NCBI GenBank assembly: GCA_964475985.1
Contig: CAYYYP010000009.1
Span: 20,180 to 84,179 of the forward strand
DNA length: 64,000 bases
Direction: 5' to 3'
Source: CAYYYP01 sp964475985
Lineage (GTDB): Bacteria > Bdellovibrionota > UBA1018 > CAYHWW01
Positions 1 through 8,889 of this stretch are shown here, piece by piece. The translations under genes were made by a program, and so were the position numbers. How positions within the stretch are numbered: position 1 is the stretch's first letter; every line of letters begins with the position of its first letter. Below the pieces are notes generated by a model, which was not told the origin of the DNA, ran no database searches, and saw only the letters and a program-made list of their open reading frames with translations.

Positions 1-3000
1 TCTAAAATCAAAGCAAGCCTTCGGGCTTGGGCACCACTAAACGGCCGTTCATCAAAAACGTAAACGTAAGTTCTTGCGTGGGCTTCATCGGAGGTGAGAG
101 CCGTATCGCCGTCTTGATTTGAAAAGGTGGGCCTAACTTCGGCGCGATACTGACCGGTTGGCCCATAATAGGAATTTACGAATTCGGTGAGCACTAGATT
201 TTGAGCGCCACAAACGGCAACGAATCTATGGTTCTCATTTAGTCCGTTCGCATAAGGGAGAAACGGATTGGCGGCCCACTCAGATGGTGTTGCCCTCGGA
301 AGCATGGCCACTTGACGGTAAGAATATCGGTTTTCGTGTGCAAATCCGTCGGCGAGCTGAGATAGTCTTAAAGTGTCCCGATTGGCGGTAAAATCGTTTT
401 GTAAACCTTCGGCAAGGACATGAAAACCAGCTCCGTCAAGCAGGGAAACGCGATCAGAAAAACGCCTTCCCTCAAGAGTAGGATCTTCATGATGACCACG
501 GGTGCGCAGAGCGATTTCCTGAGACTCGGGAGAGTCCGGGGGCGCATTTACATAATAGGCATCATACTGAAACCGTTCATGCCATCTGGTAACGCCTTCA
601 TTTCGTAGACGCAGGGCAACTTCATGGGTTGTTTCATCACGAACGATCTCAAAATTCTCGCCCAATCTAACCGGTCGTGCCCCTATGTCGAGCGCGCTGA
701 GTTGAATGCGCGCGAGAATGGTTCCTTCAGGCCTAACGAGGGGAATGATGCCGTTATTATCTGGTTGTACAAATGTAGTCGTTGATACTTTTATAGAACG
801 GTGCGGCGGATCCCATTTTTGGTTTCGCAAAATACGATAATAATCTACCGAGTCTTCGTGGAATGGACCGTTTTCATCGCTGAAAATAAATCGGCGCTCT
901 TTTGGGCTCACCTCGAAATCGTTTTCATGAAGCCTTGTTTCATCCTGAATCTCCGAAGAAATCAGCCGTATCGGATGGTTCTGAAACTCGTCGTTATAAC
1001 CTAAGTTAAAAAATCGTGGCAGTCTTGCGTGAAGATCACCCACGACTTCTAAATTGTATAGGCTATCCCCTCGCCCGTTATGCCCACTTTGCGGCGGCCC
1101 AGGATTTTGCATTGTGGGGTGCATGACTCCACCACCATGGGTGATGTCACTTCCAGAATTACTGGCTTGGTCCCCTCGGCTACGAGTCCGCCTAAATGTT
1201 GAATCATCCGACGCTGGGCTTGGCGCTTGTTGGCGACTACGGTCTCCACGTCCGGCATCGCTGGTAACTCCCCCATCTCCTTGACGTGAGTTATTCCCTA
1301 CACTCGCAGAGCTTTGGCAGGAACTGCCCGAACAGCCGCTCCCACTAGACCTGCCGGAGGGAGATATTTCATCTAAGGCACCCACGACTCCCAATCCTAG
1401 GAGCGCCATCCCAAGAATTGTATTACCTAAGCGCCGAGTTTGCCGAGAACCGTTTATGGGATGCAAAGGTTGGTTCTGCGCTACCGCTTGAGATTGCACA
1501 TTACGCCAGTAATTCACATCTTCGCGGGTGATCTTTGACCAAAGAAATCTCGTAAGAAGCTTTGTTGCGTTACCCGGATCCTGAAATCTTGGTTCGTAAC
1601 GATCCCTTGCCCAATGATAATAATGCAAGAGTGGAAAACCCTGAGCGGCATTTCGATTTAGGCTTTGAAAAGCAAGGGAATGGTGCGCAAGCGCTCGATC
1701 GAACTGATGCAAAAGGACCGCCTGCCGCGAAAGAGAATCCGCGGGCGTAGGATCAAGATTTAAAAGCAGGTCCTGCTCGGATTCGTCACGAAGGGGACTA
1801 GAAAGCCTAAGCGAAACGGGAGCGCCTTCGGCATCCACGAATAGGCCATCTGCCGTAAATCTAAAACGGCTGATTTGCGTTAGGTTTACCGGTAGTCCTT
1901 CTGGTCCATTTAAAATCGTAAAGCCCTGGGGCTGAAGTTCGTTGTGGGCCGTGACCAAAATATTCCGCAAACGTTCTTCAATTCGTTTACGCATATCGGC
2001 GCGCCATTTGCGAAAAGCGCGTTCGGCTTCAAGATTTTTGCGCCGCTCCGTTACTCCATTTCCGGCGAGCGGATCTCCACGCCCGTTAGGTCTAGGCTCC
2101 TCTACAAACCGAAAACGTTTACGGCTCTGCGCTTCCGCTTGCTCCCGCATGAACAGGTCCACGGGATCACTTTCGTTCACCAGCCAAGAGGACAGCTCCT
2201 CGTTAGTGCGTCTTTGAACCTCGAGCTCGGGCAGCGGTGCCATGGGCAATGCCCGTTCTTGAGTGCGCAGAAAATCTTGAAGTTCATCATGCAGAAAATG
2301 GAACGGATTCAAATCAGCTTGTGCCCGCCGAAGAGAAAGCAGACCTTGCTTTAAAAATTCTCGCCTCACCTCGGTGCCACGGGTGACGCCTGCGGCAAAC
2401 TCCGGGTCGTGTCGATCACTACTAAAAAGACCTCCGCCACGATTTATGGTGGCAAAATCCCGATCGTTGATGCCACGGAATGTTTGGGCCGCTTCTCCAC
2501 CTAAGCCTAGCCTTCTGGCATCTTCAAGGTCAGCGGACCTTGCCGGCCCCGCGAGGGTTTCAAGCTTTGGCGCCTTCGGATTATTGTCTTTGTAAAGTGC
2601 ATCTGACTCGTCCCGCGGAAGAGGGTTTCGTTCGGGAGGGGGCAATTCGAAGAAGCTAGACACCCAACTAGAAAGAGGTCCTCGTAATGATTCATCAGAT
2701 TCCGTTGTCATTTGCCGTCCAGAGACCGTACTGACCAAATGCAACGGCTCTGGCGATATTGTTGGATGAGTGACGTTCGGATGGTACCTTACATACCGAC
2801 TAAAAATATTTCGAAACATTCCAGAATTTAATCCAAAAATTTGCGTAGATGCGATTTTTTGTAGCTCGGCCCTAAACCAACCTTCTGGAAACTCACGAAT
2901 GAAATCATCAAATTGTGGATGAGCGGTGATTTGCGCGTTAAGAATTCCTACCCATCGCACTAATCCCATCCTTTGTACTTCCTCGCGGAGTTGGGGAAAG

Positions 3001-3860
3001 ACGGCAGGATAGTTCATCCAGATGTCATTCAAGAAGTGACTATTAATCAAAGTTGCGGCGTAGGCCCGCGCAACCAACTGCGGATCCCGCGAAAGCTGGG
3101 CGCGCATATTTGGAATCTCATGGTTCCCGAAATGTAAGCCAGGCTCGCGGGAGCGGCTAAGAACATCGCGGGCGAAATCAGGTAAATAGGTAAACGAAGA
3201 ATTTAAGAATTCAGAATTAGCTCGGCTCACCAACTCCACTGCCCGTTCCCGCAGATTTTCATTTTGCCGGTATAGGTCATTTAACCGCATCCATTCGATG
3301 GGTGAAGGAAACGCGTTTGCAAAATTCGTCTTGCCACTACTTAAAAGTTTATAAAACTTAGCGATCAGCGCCTCATCGGGCATGAGCATTGTAGAAATGA
3401 TTTCCGCATGCGCGCGCGTGGCACCCGAAAATGGGCTCTCCGGAAAAACGTCATAAACAAAACCTGCTGTACGCAAGTCATCCACGGGAAGCCAAATTTC
3501 CGCTAAAGCAGGGTTTTGTTCAAAGGCCCAACGCAGGCGCTCACCCAAAAGCCGAATGGGACTGCCAACCATTCTAGTCGTAATCGAGAGCAAAAAATTT
3601 CGTAGATAAAGGTGAAGCTCCGGATCACCCCATTCCGACAAAGGAATCTGCGCGATTTGTGACTGGAAAGTAGCATCCATTTGCAAAGACTGGTTTCGGG
3701 CCAGGGCCTGGGGCCAGAGTGGATGTTGCGACCCTCCAGGTGTTGCAAAACATAGTAAGGAATTCTGCAAAAAAAGTATGAGAGCCATAGCGCCACAGAG
3801 AAACTGTTTTGCGAAGTCCCTAGCGGTAGGAATTTTTTGCCGAAACGAATGACAAGACAT
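1..3860 (-). CDS. Giant exported protein with transglutaminase-like C-terminal region (3' end beyond window)
   Basis: Open minus-strand frame from ATG at 3860 to the left edge: 1286 codons in one frame with no stop found when read through. The N-terminus is a signal peptide (basic start, then a hydrophobic stretch ending near LLCFA). The middle is Arg/Glu-rich and polar, with a Ser/Gly/Gln-rich low-complexity stretch around residues 840-930. Near the visible end, residues about 1215-1275 contain VAVCGAQ (Cys1217), HARTYVYVFD (His1261) and Asp1270, in the Cys-His-Asp order of transglutaminase-like enzymes. The same region aligns with the 1753-aa protein at 19650-24911, including NSYYG against ESYHG and identical 44-residue Cys-His spacing. 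It lies 120 bp downstream of the 398-aa membrane protein gene. The gene is real; the catalytic assignment is inference. A weak AGGGG lies close to the ATG, so the start is only fairly sure. Confidence 0.8.
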   Translation of the reverse strand, partial: MSCHSFRQKIPTARDFAKQFLCGAMALILFLQNSLLCFATPGGSQHPLWPQALARNQSLQMDATFQSQIAQIPLSEWGDPELHLYLRNFLLSITTRMVGSPIRLLGERLRWAFEQNPALAEIWLPVDDLRTAGFVYDVFPESPFSGATRAHAEIISTMLMPDEALIAKFYKLLSSGKTNFANAFPSPIEWMRLNDLYRQNENLRERAVELVSRANSEFLNSSFTYLPDFARDVLSRSREPGLHFGNHEIPNMRAQLSRDPQLVARAYAATLINSHFLNDIWMNYPAVFPQLREEVQRMGLVRWVGILNAQITAHPQFDDFIREFPEGWFRAELQKIASTQIFGLNSGMFRNIFSRYVRYHPNVTHPTISPEPLHLVSTVSGRQMTTESDESLRGPLSSWVSSFFELPPPERNPLPRDESDALYKDNNPKAPKLETLAGPARSADLEDARRLGLGGEAAQTFRGINDRDFATINRGGGLFSSDRHDPEFAAGVTRGTEVRREFLKQGLLSLRRAQADLNPFHFLHDELQDFLRTQERALPMAPLPELEVQRRTNEELSSWLVNESDPVDLFMREQAEAQSRKRFRFVEEPRPNGRGDPLAGNGVTERRKNLEAERAFRKWRADMRKRIEERLRNILVTAHNELQPQGFTILNGPEGLPVNLTQISRFRFTADGLFVDAEGAPVSLRLSSPLRDESEQDLLLNLDPTPADSLSRQAVLLHQFDRALAHHSLAFQSLNRNAAQGFPLLHYYHWARDRYEPRFQDPGNATKLLTRFLWSKITREDVNYWRNVQSQAVAQNQPLHPINGSRQTRRLGNTILGMALLGLGVVGALDEISPSGRSSGSGCSGSSCQSSASVGNNSRQGDGGVTSDAGRGDRSRQQAPSPASDDSTFRRTRSRGDQASNSGSDITHGGGVMHPTMQNPGPPQSGHNGRGDSLYNLEVVGDLHARLPRFFNLGYNDEFQNHPIRLISSEIQDETRLHENDFEVSPKERRFIFSDENGPFHEDSVDYYRILRNQKWDPPHRSIKVSTTTFVQPDNNGIIPLVRPEGTILARIQLSALDIGARPVRLGENFEIVRDETTHEVALRLRNEGVTRWHERFQYDAYYVNAPPDSPESQEIALRTRGHHEDPTLEGRRFSDRVSLLDGAGFHVLAEGLQNDFTANRDTLRLSQLADGFAHENRYSYRQVAMLPRATPSEWAANPFLPYANGLNENHRFVAVCGAQNLVLTEFVNSYYGPTGQYRAEVRPTFSNQDGDTALTSDEAHARTYVYVFDERPFSGAQARRLALIL

Positions 3861-3980
3861 CAACCCCTAGTCGGAGAGTTTTCAAAAGTTCCGGACGGGA
3901 AAAAGGTGACCGGAATGTATCGCCGGATGCCGATTGTCAGTTGCCCGGTGCCATGCTCCGCCAGTATCCGTGCGAAAATT

Positions 3981-5177
3981 TTAATGTGATACTGGGACTA
4001 ATATTTCTGCACTACTCGCGGCAGGGCTTGGCCCCACCGGCAAAACCGCGGTAGTTTCTGAAAGAGCTTCCCTGGAAAAGTTCACGGCGCGCGGATACGC
4101 TCCTTCGCTTGTAGGCCTGAAATCCCGCAACACCGGCCTGCGCCTACGCGGTGATGGCGGTACCAATGAAATTCGTTGAGACCCCCGCTGTCTCTCCGCT
4201 CCTGCCGCCTGCGTTGCCGCCTCCGCAAGTTCATCCACGGATTCTTCAAGCACACAAAGATTTCCATCCGGCCCAATGCGAAAACGAATTTCTGGCGGCA
4301 CTACGGTAGGGTTTCGGCCTCCAGCCGCATCGGCAATCCGAACTCCCGTTGACTCAACGGGCGCCGGCGCCGAAGGAGCCGGTACACCCGGCGCTGCCGA
4401 ACTCACCGCTCCCGCACGTGATCTGAAACGCCTAGCTTCTGCAGCCGTTGATCTCGCAAATCTTGCTACTCCGTTGCCGGTAGCGGAAGCTGCATTCCTA
4501 AAGGCTTGCCTTCCGCGACTTAAACCGCGCCAAAACCATCCTCGATTCCGTAAAATCTGACTTTCCATAACCCCATTGACCCACTCAGGACTATACCCAG
4601 CTGCTTGCAATGCACGCATGGTAGGAGTGTTCGCTGCATTCTGTTGAATTGCCGCTCCGTAAACATATTCGCTAGCAATGCCGATCAGCAAGCCAAAGAC
4701 GCCCCATCCTAACCCCATTTCCTCCAGCCGCATGGGGAGGTTCGGTACAAGATATCCTCCGATTATAAAAAGCCCGCATGCGAGACTAATCCTTGAAGCC
4801 ATCCGAAAAACTCGTATCGCTCCATTCCCTGGCACAGCCTCACGTCGCATTCCGTCCAGAAACTGCCTCAATGTATTTAATTTATCTGGAGCAAGTTCGC
4901 ACGGACTGGGATTACGATAGGGAACTAGGGTGGTACCTCCGGTGCACACCGGAGTATTCATGCAGGTCTCCAGTTGCGCCAGCGCATCCGCCACATCCGC
5001 AGGTAAAACAGCAGCAGTGTCGACCGAACTTGGTGCCTGTAACTCGTTCGGTTGCACAGGTGGCCCGGAACCCGGCACATCATCATTCCCCACCGCGAGT
5101 TTCAGTTGCAACAAAATGGACGCCACCAACGCTAAGCAAAGAATGTTTCTGAAGAGGTTTTTGAAACCAAAAAGCAT
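3981..5177 (-). CDS. Exported two-TM Ala/Pro/Arg-rich protein of unknown function
   Basis: The 398-aa reading starts at the ATG at 5177, which has GGAG about 11 bases upstream and gives a good signal peptide (MLFGFKNLFRNILCLALVAS). A longer frame reaching a TTG at 5285 would run into the inverted repeat and is unlikely. After the signal come a Cys-containing segment (ETCMNTPVC), a mid-protein pair of hydrophobic segments (SLACGLFIIGGYLVPNL and GVFGLLIGIASEYVYGA), an Arg/Ala-rich stretch and a Pro/Ala-rich tail. No family is recognised. It sits directly upstream of the giant transglutaminase-like gene on the same strand, so it may be a membrane partner or escort for it; that is inference from position only. 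The distant paralogue at 19650-24911 has no such neighbour. Confidence 0.75.
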   Translation of the reverse strand: MLFGFKNLFRNILCLALVASILLQLKLAVGNDDVPGSGPPVQPNELQAPSSVDTAAVLPADVADALAQLETCMNTPVCTGGTTLVPYRNPSPCELAPDKLNTLRQFLDGMRREAVPGNGAIRVFRMASRISLACGLFIIGGYLVPNLPMRLEEMGLGWGVFGLLIGIASEYVYGAAIQQNAANTPTMRALQAAGYSPEWVNGVMESQILRNRGWFWRGLSRGRQAFRNAASATGNGVARFARSTAAEARRFRSRAGAVSSAAPGVPAPSAPAPVESTGVRIADAAGGRNPTVVPPEIRFRIGPDGNLCVLEESVDELAEAATQAAGAERQRGSQRISLVPPSPRRRRPVLRDFRPTSEGAYPRAVNFSREALSETTAVLPVGPSPAASSAEILVPVSH

Positions 5178-5276
5178 AGCGCGATCCACTCCATTAAGAA
5201 TATCGGAGTACAATTCGATTACTTTAGATGAGGCCTCATCTGTCCATACCTGCCTAGTGAAGGAATGCACATAGGA

Positions 5277-5392
5277 GTACGGCAATCATAAAAATATCCC
5301 TCAAGGGGACTCACGCGTCAGGATGACGGATCCCACGCGTGTGTAGCGCACGATGCGCGTCCCCTTGAGGGATATTTTTATGATTGCCGTAC
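5277..5392 (-). repeat. Long hairpin element, copy 1 (34-bp perfect inverted repeat)
   Basis: Arms 5277-5310 and 5359-5392 are perfect inverted repeats of 34 bp around a 48-base centre. Read on the minus strand the centre holds a small hairpin GCGC-ATCGT-GCGC, then CACGCGT paired with ACGCGTG flanking GGGATCCGTCATCCTG. A second element at 19393-19508 has the same architecture and nearly the same centre but unrelated arms. It lies between the phoH stop and the 398-aa gene and could terminate phoH transcripts or be a separate structural element. Confidence 0.85.
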
Positions 5393-5406
5393 GTCTCAGG
5401 TGAATT

Positions 5407-5452
5407 TGTACACCTCGGCGTCATTTGAAGTAAAATGCTGCCAAGGTGTACA
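5407..5452 (-). terminator. Hairpin 3' of phoH
   Basis: Inverted repeat TGTACACCTCGGC (5407-5419) with GCCAAGGTGTACA (5440-5452), one mismatch, with an inner CATTT/AAATG pairing. It starts about 20 bases after the phoH stop on the minus strand. There is no clear T-run after it, so it may work together with the larger hairpin element that follows. Confidence 0.55.
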
Positions 5453-5473
5453 GAAAGACCGCGACAATACGAC

Positions 5474-6799
5474 CTAAAGCAGATTGCTAGCAAGTTCCGA
5501 AAGCCTAGACCGCTCACCCTTAGACAAAGTAACGTGCCCCGAAATGGATTCGTCCTTAAAACGATCCACCACGTAAGCCAAACCATTGTTTGAAGAGTCA
5601 ACGTAAGGATTATCAATCTGGAAACAGTCACCCGTGAGCACGATTTTGGTTCCATCACCCGCCCGCGTGATGATGGTTTTGATTTCATGGGGCGTTAAGT
5701 TCTGGGCTTCATCCACAATCATGAACTGGTTAGGAATACTTCTTCCCCGAATATAGGTCAGAGGTTCAATATTCAAAAGCCCCTGGCTCATGAGCTCTTG
5801 GCAGCCCCTACCCGCTCCACGTTTTGGATTTTTTGTTGAAGTTGCGCCAAAAAGAAAATCAATATTATCAAAAATAGGCTGCATCCAAGGATTTAATTTC
5901 TCTTCGATATCGCCCGGTAAAAAACCAATATCTTTACCCAAGGGAAATACGGGCCTTGAGACAAGCAACCTTTGGTAAACGCCTTCGTCCACCGTTTTAG
6001 CTAGGCCAGCCGCGATGGCGAGCAAAGTTTTTCCGGTTCCGGCTTTTCCCACGAGGCTCACTAACTTGATCTCATCATTAAGCAGCATATCCATAGCAAA
6101 ACTCTGTTCGGCATTCTTTGGGAAAATGCCCCAGAGGCCTTCTAGCGGTTTATAAATAGGAACAATTGAATCGATTTCCCGCTCGTAACGACCCATGGCC
6201 GTATGATTCGCATTGAGCTCGTCCCGCAAAATCACATATTCGTTGGCGAAAAACTTCCGGCCTTTTTGGTGGTGATTCACTTTTTTATGGGCGTAGAATT
6301 CATCAACGACCTGCGATGGTACAGAAACCGTAGAAAGTCCTGAATAAAGTTCATCCGCATGAATTTCGCTAGGTTCGTAATCCTCTGCGGCAAGTCCCAA
6401 CGCGTCAGCCTTCAATCGCAAATTGATATCTTTGGTCACGAACACCAAAGGTTTTTTAGGATTGAGTTTTTGGAGGTGTAACGCGGCCGCAAGAATACGA
6501 TTATCGGGTGTATCTTCCGGTAAACCAGGGGGCAAAGTTCCCGTATGGCCAAGTTCCACGGTGATGGTTCCGCCCGTGGATAATTTCACGCCCTGGGAGA
6601 GTTTTCCATTCTGCCTAAGCGAGTCCATGAGCCGGGAAAAATACCTGGCGTTCCGACCGTTCTCCGACATCTCACGCTTGAAGCGGTCCACCTCCTCCAC
6701 GACCGTAATGGGGATAACGATTTCATTGGCTCCAAGTTTATAAAGCGCCTGTGGGTCAAATAACAAAACATTGGTGTCTACAACGAAAATCTTTTTCAA
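5474..6799 (-). CDS. phoH: PIN-PhoH family protein (RNase/ATP-dependent RNA helicase type)
   Basis: This 441-aa protein has the two-domain layout of PhoH2/YlaK proteins. An N-terminal PIN nuclease domain spans about residues 1-140, with acidic residues in VVDTNVLLFD (Asp8), VVEEVD, TPDNRILAA and VTKDINLR. A C-terminal PhoH P-loop ATPase follows, with Walker A GKAGTGKT at 251-258 and Walker B-like MIVDEAQNLTP, then VLTGDCFQID. Proteins of this family couple ATP-dependent RNA unwinding with RNA cleavage. The PIN acidic residues look intact, so nuclease activity is plausible. It appears monocistronic: a hairpin pair follows it, and the next upstream gene (FadL-like) is 77 bp away on the same strand. 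Confidence 0.93.
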   Translation of the reverse strand: MKKIFVVDTNVLLFDPQALYKLGANEIVIPITVVEEVDRFKREMSENGRNARYFSRLMDSLRQNGKLSQGVKLSTGGTITVELGHTGTLPPGLPEDTPDNRILAAALHLQKLNPKKPLVFVTKDINLRLKADALGLAAEDYEPSEIHADELYSGLSTVSVPSQVVDEFYAHKKVNHHQKGRKFFANEYVILRDELNANHTAMGRYEREIDSIVPIYKPLEGLWGIFPKNAEQSFAMDMLLNDEIKLVSLVGKAGTGKTLLAIAAGLAKTVDEGVYQRLLVSRPVFPLGKDIGFLPGDIEEKLNPWMQPIFDNIDFLFGATSTKNPKRGAGRGCQELMSQGLLNIEPLTYIRGRSIPNQFMIVDEAQNLTPHEIKTIITRAGDGTKIVLTGDCFQIDNPYVDSSNNGLAYVVDRFKDESISGHVTLSKGERSRLSELASNLL

Positions 6800-6876
6800 A
6801 ACATTCTCCCTTCACTCACAATGCGAGTGTATCGACGGTTCTCGAAATGAGAAAGGGGGAAGTCGAAAAGATTCCG

Positions 6877-8028
6877 TTATTGATATAATCGCGGCCGCTT
6901 GCGTTTTTCGAAATCTTCGTCTTTCGAACGTCTGCCCGAGGAAGCATCGATCTTCATGGTGAACTGCACCATGTATCTGCGCTCGGTTTTCATTCCCCAG
7001 AGCGGCAACGCTTGGGATGCGTAGGAAGAGGCCGCAACTTCAAACAACCAGAGATCTACTTTTGCACCTAGGGTCCAACTCAGTTGCGAGAGGCCCGCCT
7101 GCACCGACAACTCACGTAGGCAGAGTTCCGTTCCAAAATGGAGTTTTTTGCGTGGATCCTCCCCGGTATCTTCCATGTGACGCACCTCGCCCGAAACTTT
7201 GAAGTTATAGCCAGGTTTTTTAGGCAAACCAAAGATCACAGCGCCCCCCAGGGCCATGTTGCTCTTAATGGGAGGAGGGATCCTTGATTGCAACCTCGTT
7301 CCAAAACTCGTGTCGCCAATATCATGCCACGCAAAGCCCGTGATAAAATCTATATTTTGCGTAAAAGGGATCTCATACTGAAACCCTAAATCGATTCCAA
7401 ACCCTGTGCCCGGATCAGAAATCAAAGACTTCACAAACCCGCTGTCGTTGAGCACAAATGTGGTGACGGGAATTTTCTGATTGATTCCCGTACGCGTCAG
7501 CACTTTACCCGTCACTCCATAACGAAAGAGGTGTTTTGGCGCGATGCCCCGGCTCTCCGAACCGAAACCCGCCACAAAACCTCGCGTGTAATAATAGTTC
7601 ACCGAAATCTGAGGTAAAGCGGTGTTATTTATACTTAGGTCGCCATTGAAATCCGCGTAATACCCCACGGTAAAATGTGGCAAAAGCAGGCTTGGAAAAA
7701 TGGAACCATTGAGATGGATGTTTTTTCCAAAGAGCTTATCTAGCGCGTCCTGGCTAAAGCCATCTTCCGTAATTTTCCTGATGTAATTATAGCTCAGACG
7801 CAGATCATCGCTGGCTTCAAATTTAGGATTCAGCATACGCAGCTGAATCCCAGAATTAAATGCGATCCCCGCTGGATTGTAAAATACGGCATCAGCATCA
7901 TCGGCAATGGCGGTGAAAGCGTTACCCATACCCATTGCACGCACACCCCGATAGAATTCCGGAAGCTCGTTAGCGGCAAATGCATTTGATAAACCCAACG
8001 CCGTAACCAGAATGGCCCAGATTCTCAA
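6877..8028 (-). CDS. FadL/OmpP1-like outer-membrane beta-barrel protein
   Basis: This 383-aa protein has a signal peptide ending in SNAFA, then the FadL/PorV-type plug signature RAMGMGNAFTAIADD and YNPAGIA. Alternating strand-like segments follow, as in a beta-barrel, ending near MVQFTMKID. A charged tail of about 25 residues (rich in Arg, Lys, Asp) extends past the last strand, which is unusual because most barrels end at the final aromatic residue. The start used is TTG at 8028; no strong ribosome site is seen and the start could be slightly different. It is 42 bp downstream of the lipoprotein gene and probably co-transcribed with it, suggesting an envelope pair. Substrate unknown: family members carry hydrophobic compounds or serve as secretion shuttles. 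Confidence 0.82.
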   Translation of the reverse strand: MRIWAILVTALGLSNAFAANELPEFYRGVRAMGMGNAFTAIADDADAVFYNPAGIAFNSGIQLRMLNPKFEASDDLRLSYNYIRKITEDGFSQDALDKLFGKNIHLNGSIFPSLLLPHFTVGYYADFNGDLSINNTALPQISVNYYYTRGFVAGFGSESRGIAPKHLFRYGVTGKVLTRTGINQKIPVTTFVLNDSGFVKSLISDPGTGFGIDLGFQYEIPFTQNIDFITGFAWHDIGDTSFGTRLQSRIPPPIKSNMALGGAVIFGLPKKPGYNFKVSGEVRHMEDTGEDPRKKLHFGTELCLRELSVQAGLSQLSWTLGAKVDLWLFEVAASSYASQALPLWGMKTERRYMVQFTMKIDASSGRRSKDEDFEKRKRPRLYQ

Positions 8029-8070
8029 AGTAAGGTTAAAGTTAAATTGACTTAGTTTCAGTTGCCGCTC

Positions 8071-8859
8071 CTACCAACTCGCATCGATGGCGGCAATGAA
8101 ACCCGTCCCGATGGTATCTTCGGCCGCCGTGCACACCGCCGGATCAACATTAGTGCAACCGCCAAGCGCGCACACCGCGGCAACCACTGTGCTCAAATTG
8201 GCAAGGGTTCCGGTGTCTGCCCCCAATGAATCCAAAGAATCATTGATGGTCGAAAATGCAACCTGTATGGAACAACGCTCAGCCATCGTCGCATCCGACG
8301 CGACAAGGGGCGTAGTCTGCGCGCCGGTACCGGAGTCTGCGACGCCCATGCGCGAAATCAAAGATGAGATTACGCCGAGCTGCATGAAGATCATATAAAC
8401 ATTTGCGTCACCCGGGCGATCCACCGCAAACAAAGAACCATTGGGCGCCGTGGTGCGCAGGATGGTGGCCGCTTCCATGAAATTTGCATAATGCCCGTCG
8501 GACCCGTTGGAATAGAGTGAACTCACGATAATATTCCAGATATTACCCGATCCCTTAAGATTGGTGATGATCCTCGTCATAGAGAACCCGGCCTTGCATG
8601 CGTAGGCCGAGGAAAAAACCATTCTGACCTCGTTGTCCGTACGGGAGGATTGATAGAGTGGCGTTAAGGTTTCAATGGCCTTATCGCAATTCCCGGAATT
8701 CAGATAAAGATTGGCCTCTTCAATGACGGCCTGTTTTCCATTATCCGATTGAATGTCCCGGTAGCTTCCGCAGGAATTGAAAAACAAACTGAGACCCAGC
8801 AGCCCCAAAGCCGAAACAGAAAATAACCGACAAGGTTTTTTTGGAAAATCCATTTTCAC
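8071..8859 (-). CDS. Lipoprotein with TPR-like N-terminal helices
   Basis: This 262-aa protein carries a lipoprotein signal: a basic start, a hydrophobic core and the lipobox-like FFNSCGS, with Cys as the likely lipidated residue. After it comes an alpha-helical stretch (EEANLYLNSGNCDKAIETL) resembling a tetratricopeptide repeat. The C-terminal half is Ala/Thr/Ser-rich with paired cysteines (CALGGC). The start is GTG at 8859 with AGGAAG seven bases upstream; ATG at 8853 is the alternative. It sits between the aminotransferase gene (31 bp upstream) and the FadL-like barrel. Its role is unknown; by context it may be a periplasmic-facing partner of the barrel. Confidence 0.78.
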   Translation of the reverse strand: MKMDFPKKPCRLFSVSALGLLGLSLFFNSCGSYRDIQSDNGKQAVIEEANLYLNSGNCDKAIETLTPLYQSSRTDNEVRMVFSSAYACKAGFSMTRIITNLKGSGNIWNIIVSSLYSNGSDGHYANFMEAATILRTTAPNGSLFAVDRPGDANVYMIFMQLGVISSLISRMGVADSGTGAQTTPLVASDATMAERCSIQVAFSTINDSLDSLGADTGTLANLSTVVAAVCALGGCTNVDPAVCTAAEDTIGTGFIAAIDASW

Positions 8860-8889
8860 AAAACCACTTCCTAAAAAATTTTTAAATTA

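Noticed and set aside
1049..3796. Many short frames on both strands between 400 and 3800, such as a minus frame at 3503-3796
   Set aside because: They lie out of frame within or opposite the large minus-strand frame from 3860, which carries a signal peptide, has a steady codon pattern and aligns with the 1753-aa protein.
4276..5274. Plus-strand frames opposite the 398-aa gene
   Set aside because: No ribosome sites and no domain pattern; the minus-strand reading has a signal peptide and TM segments.
5277..5392. Integron attC site
   Set aside because: The arms are near-perfect and no GTTRRRY core, integrase or cassette array is present.
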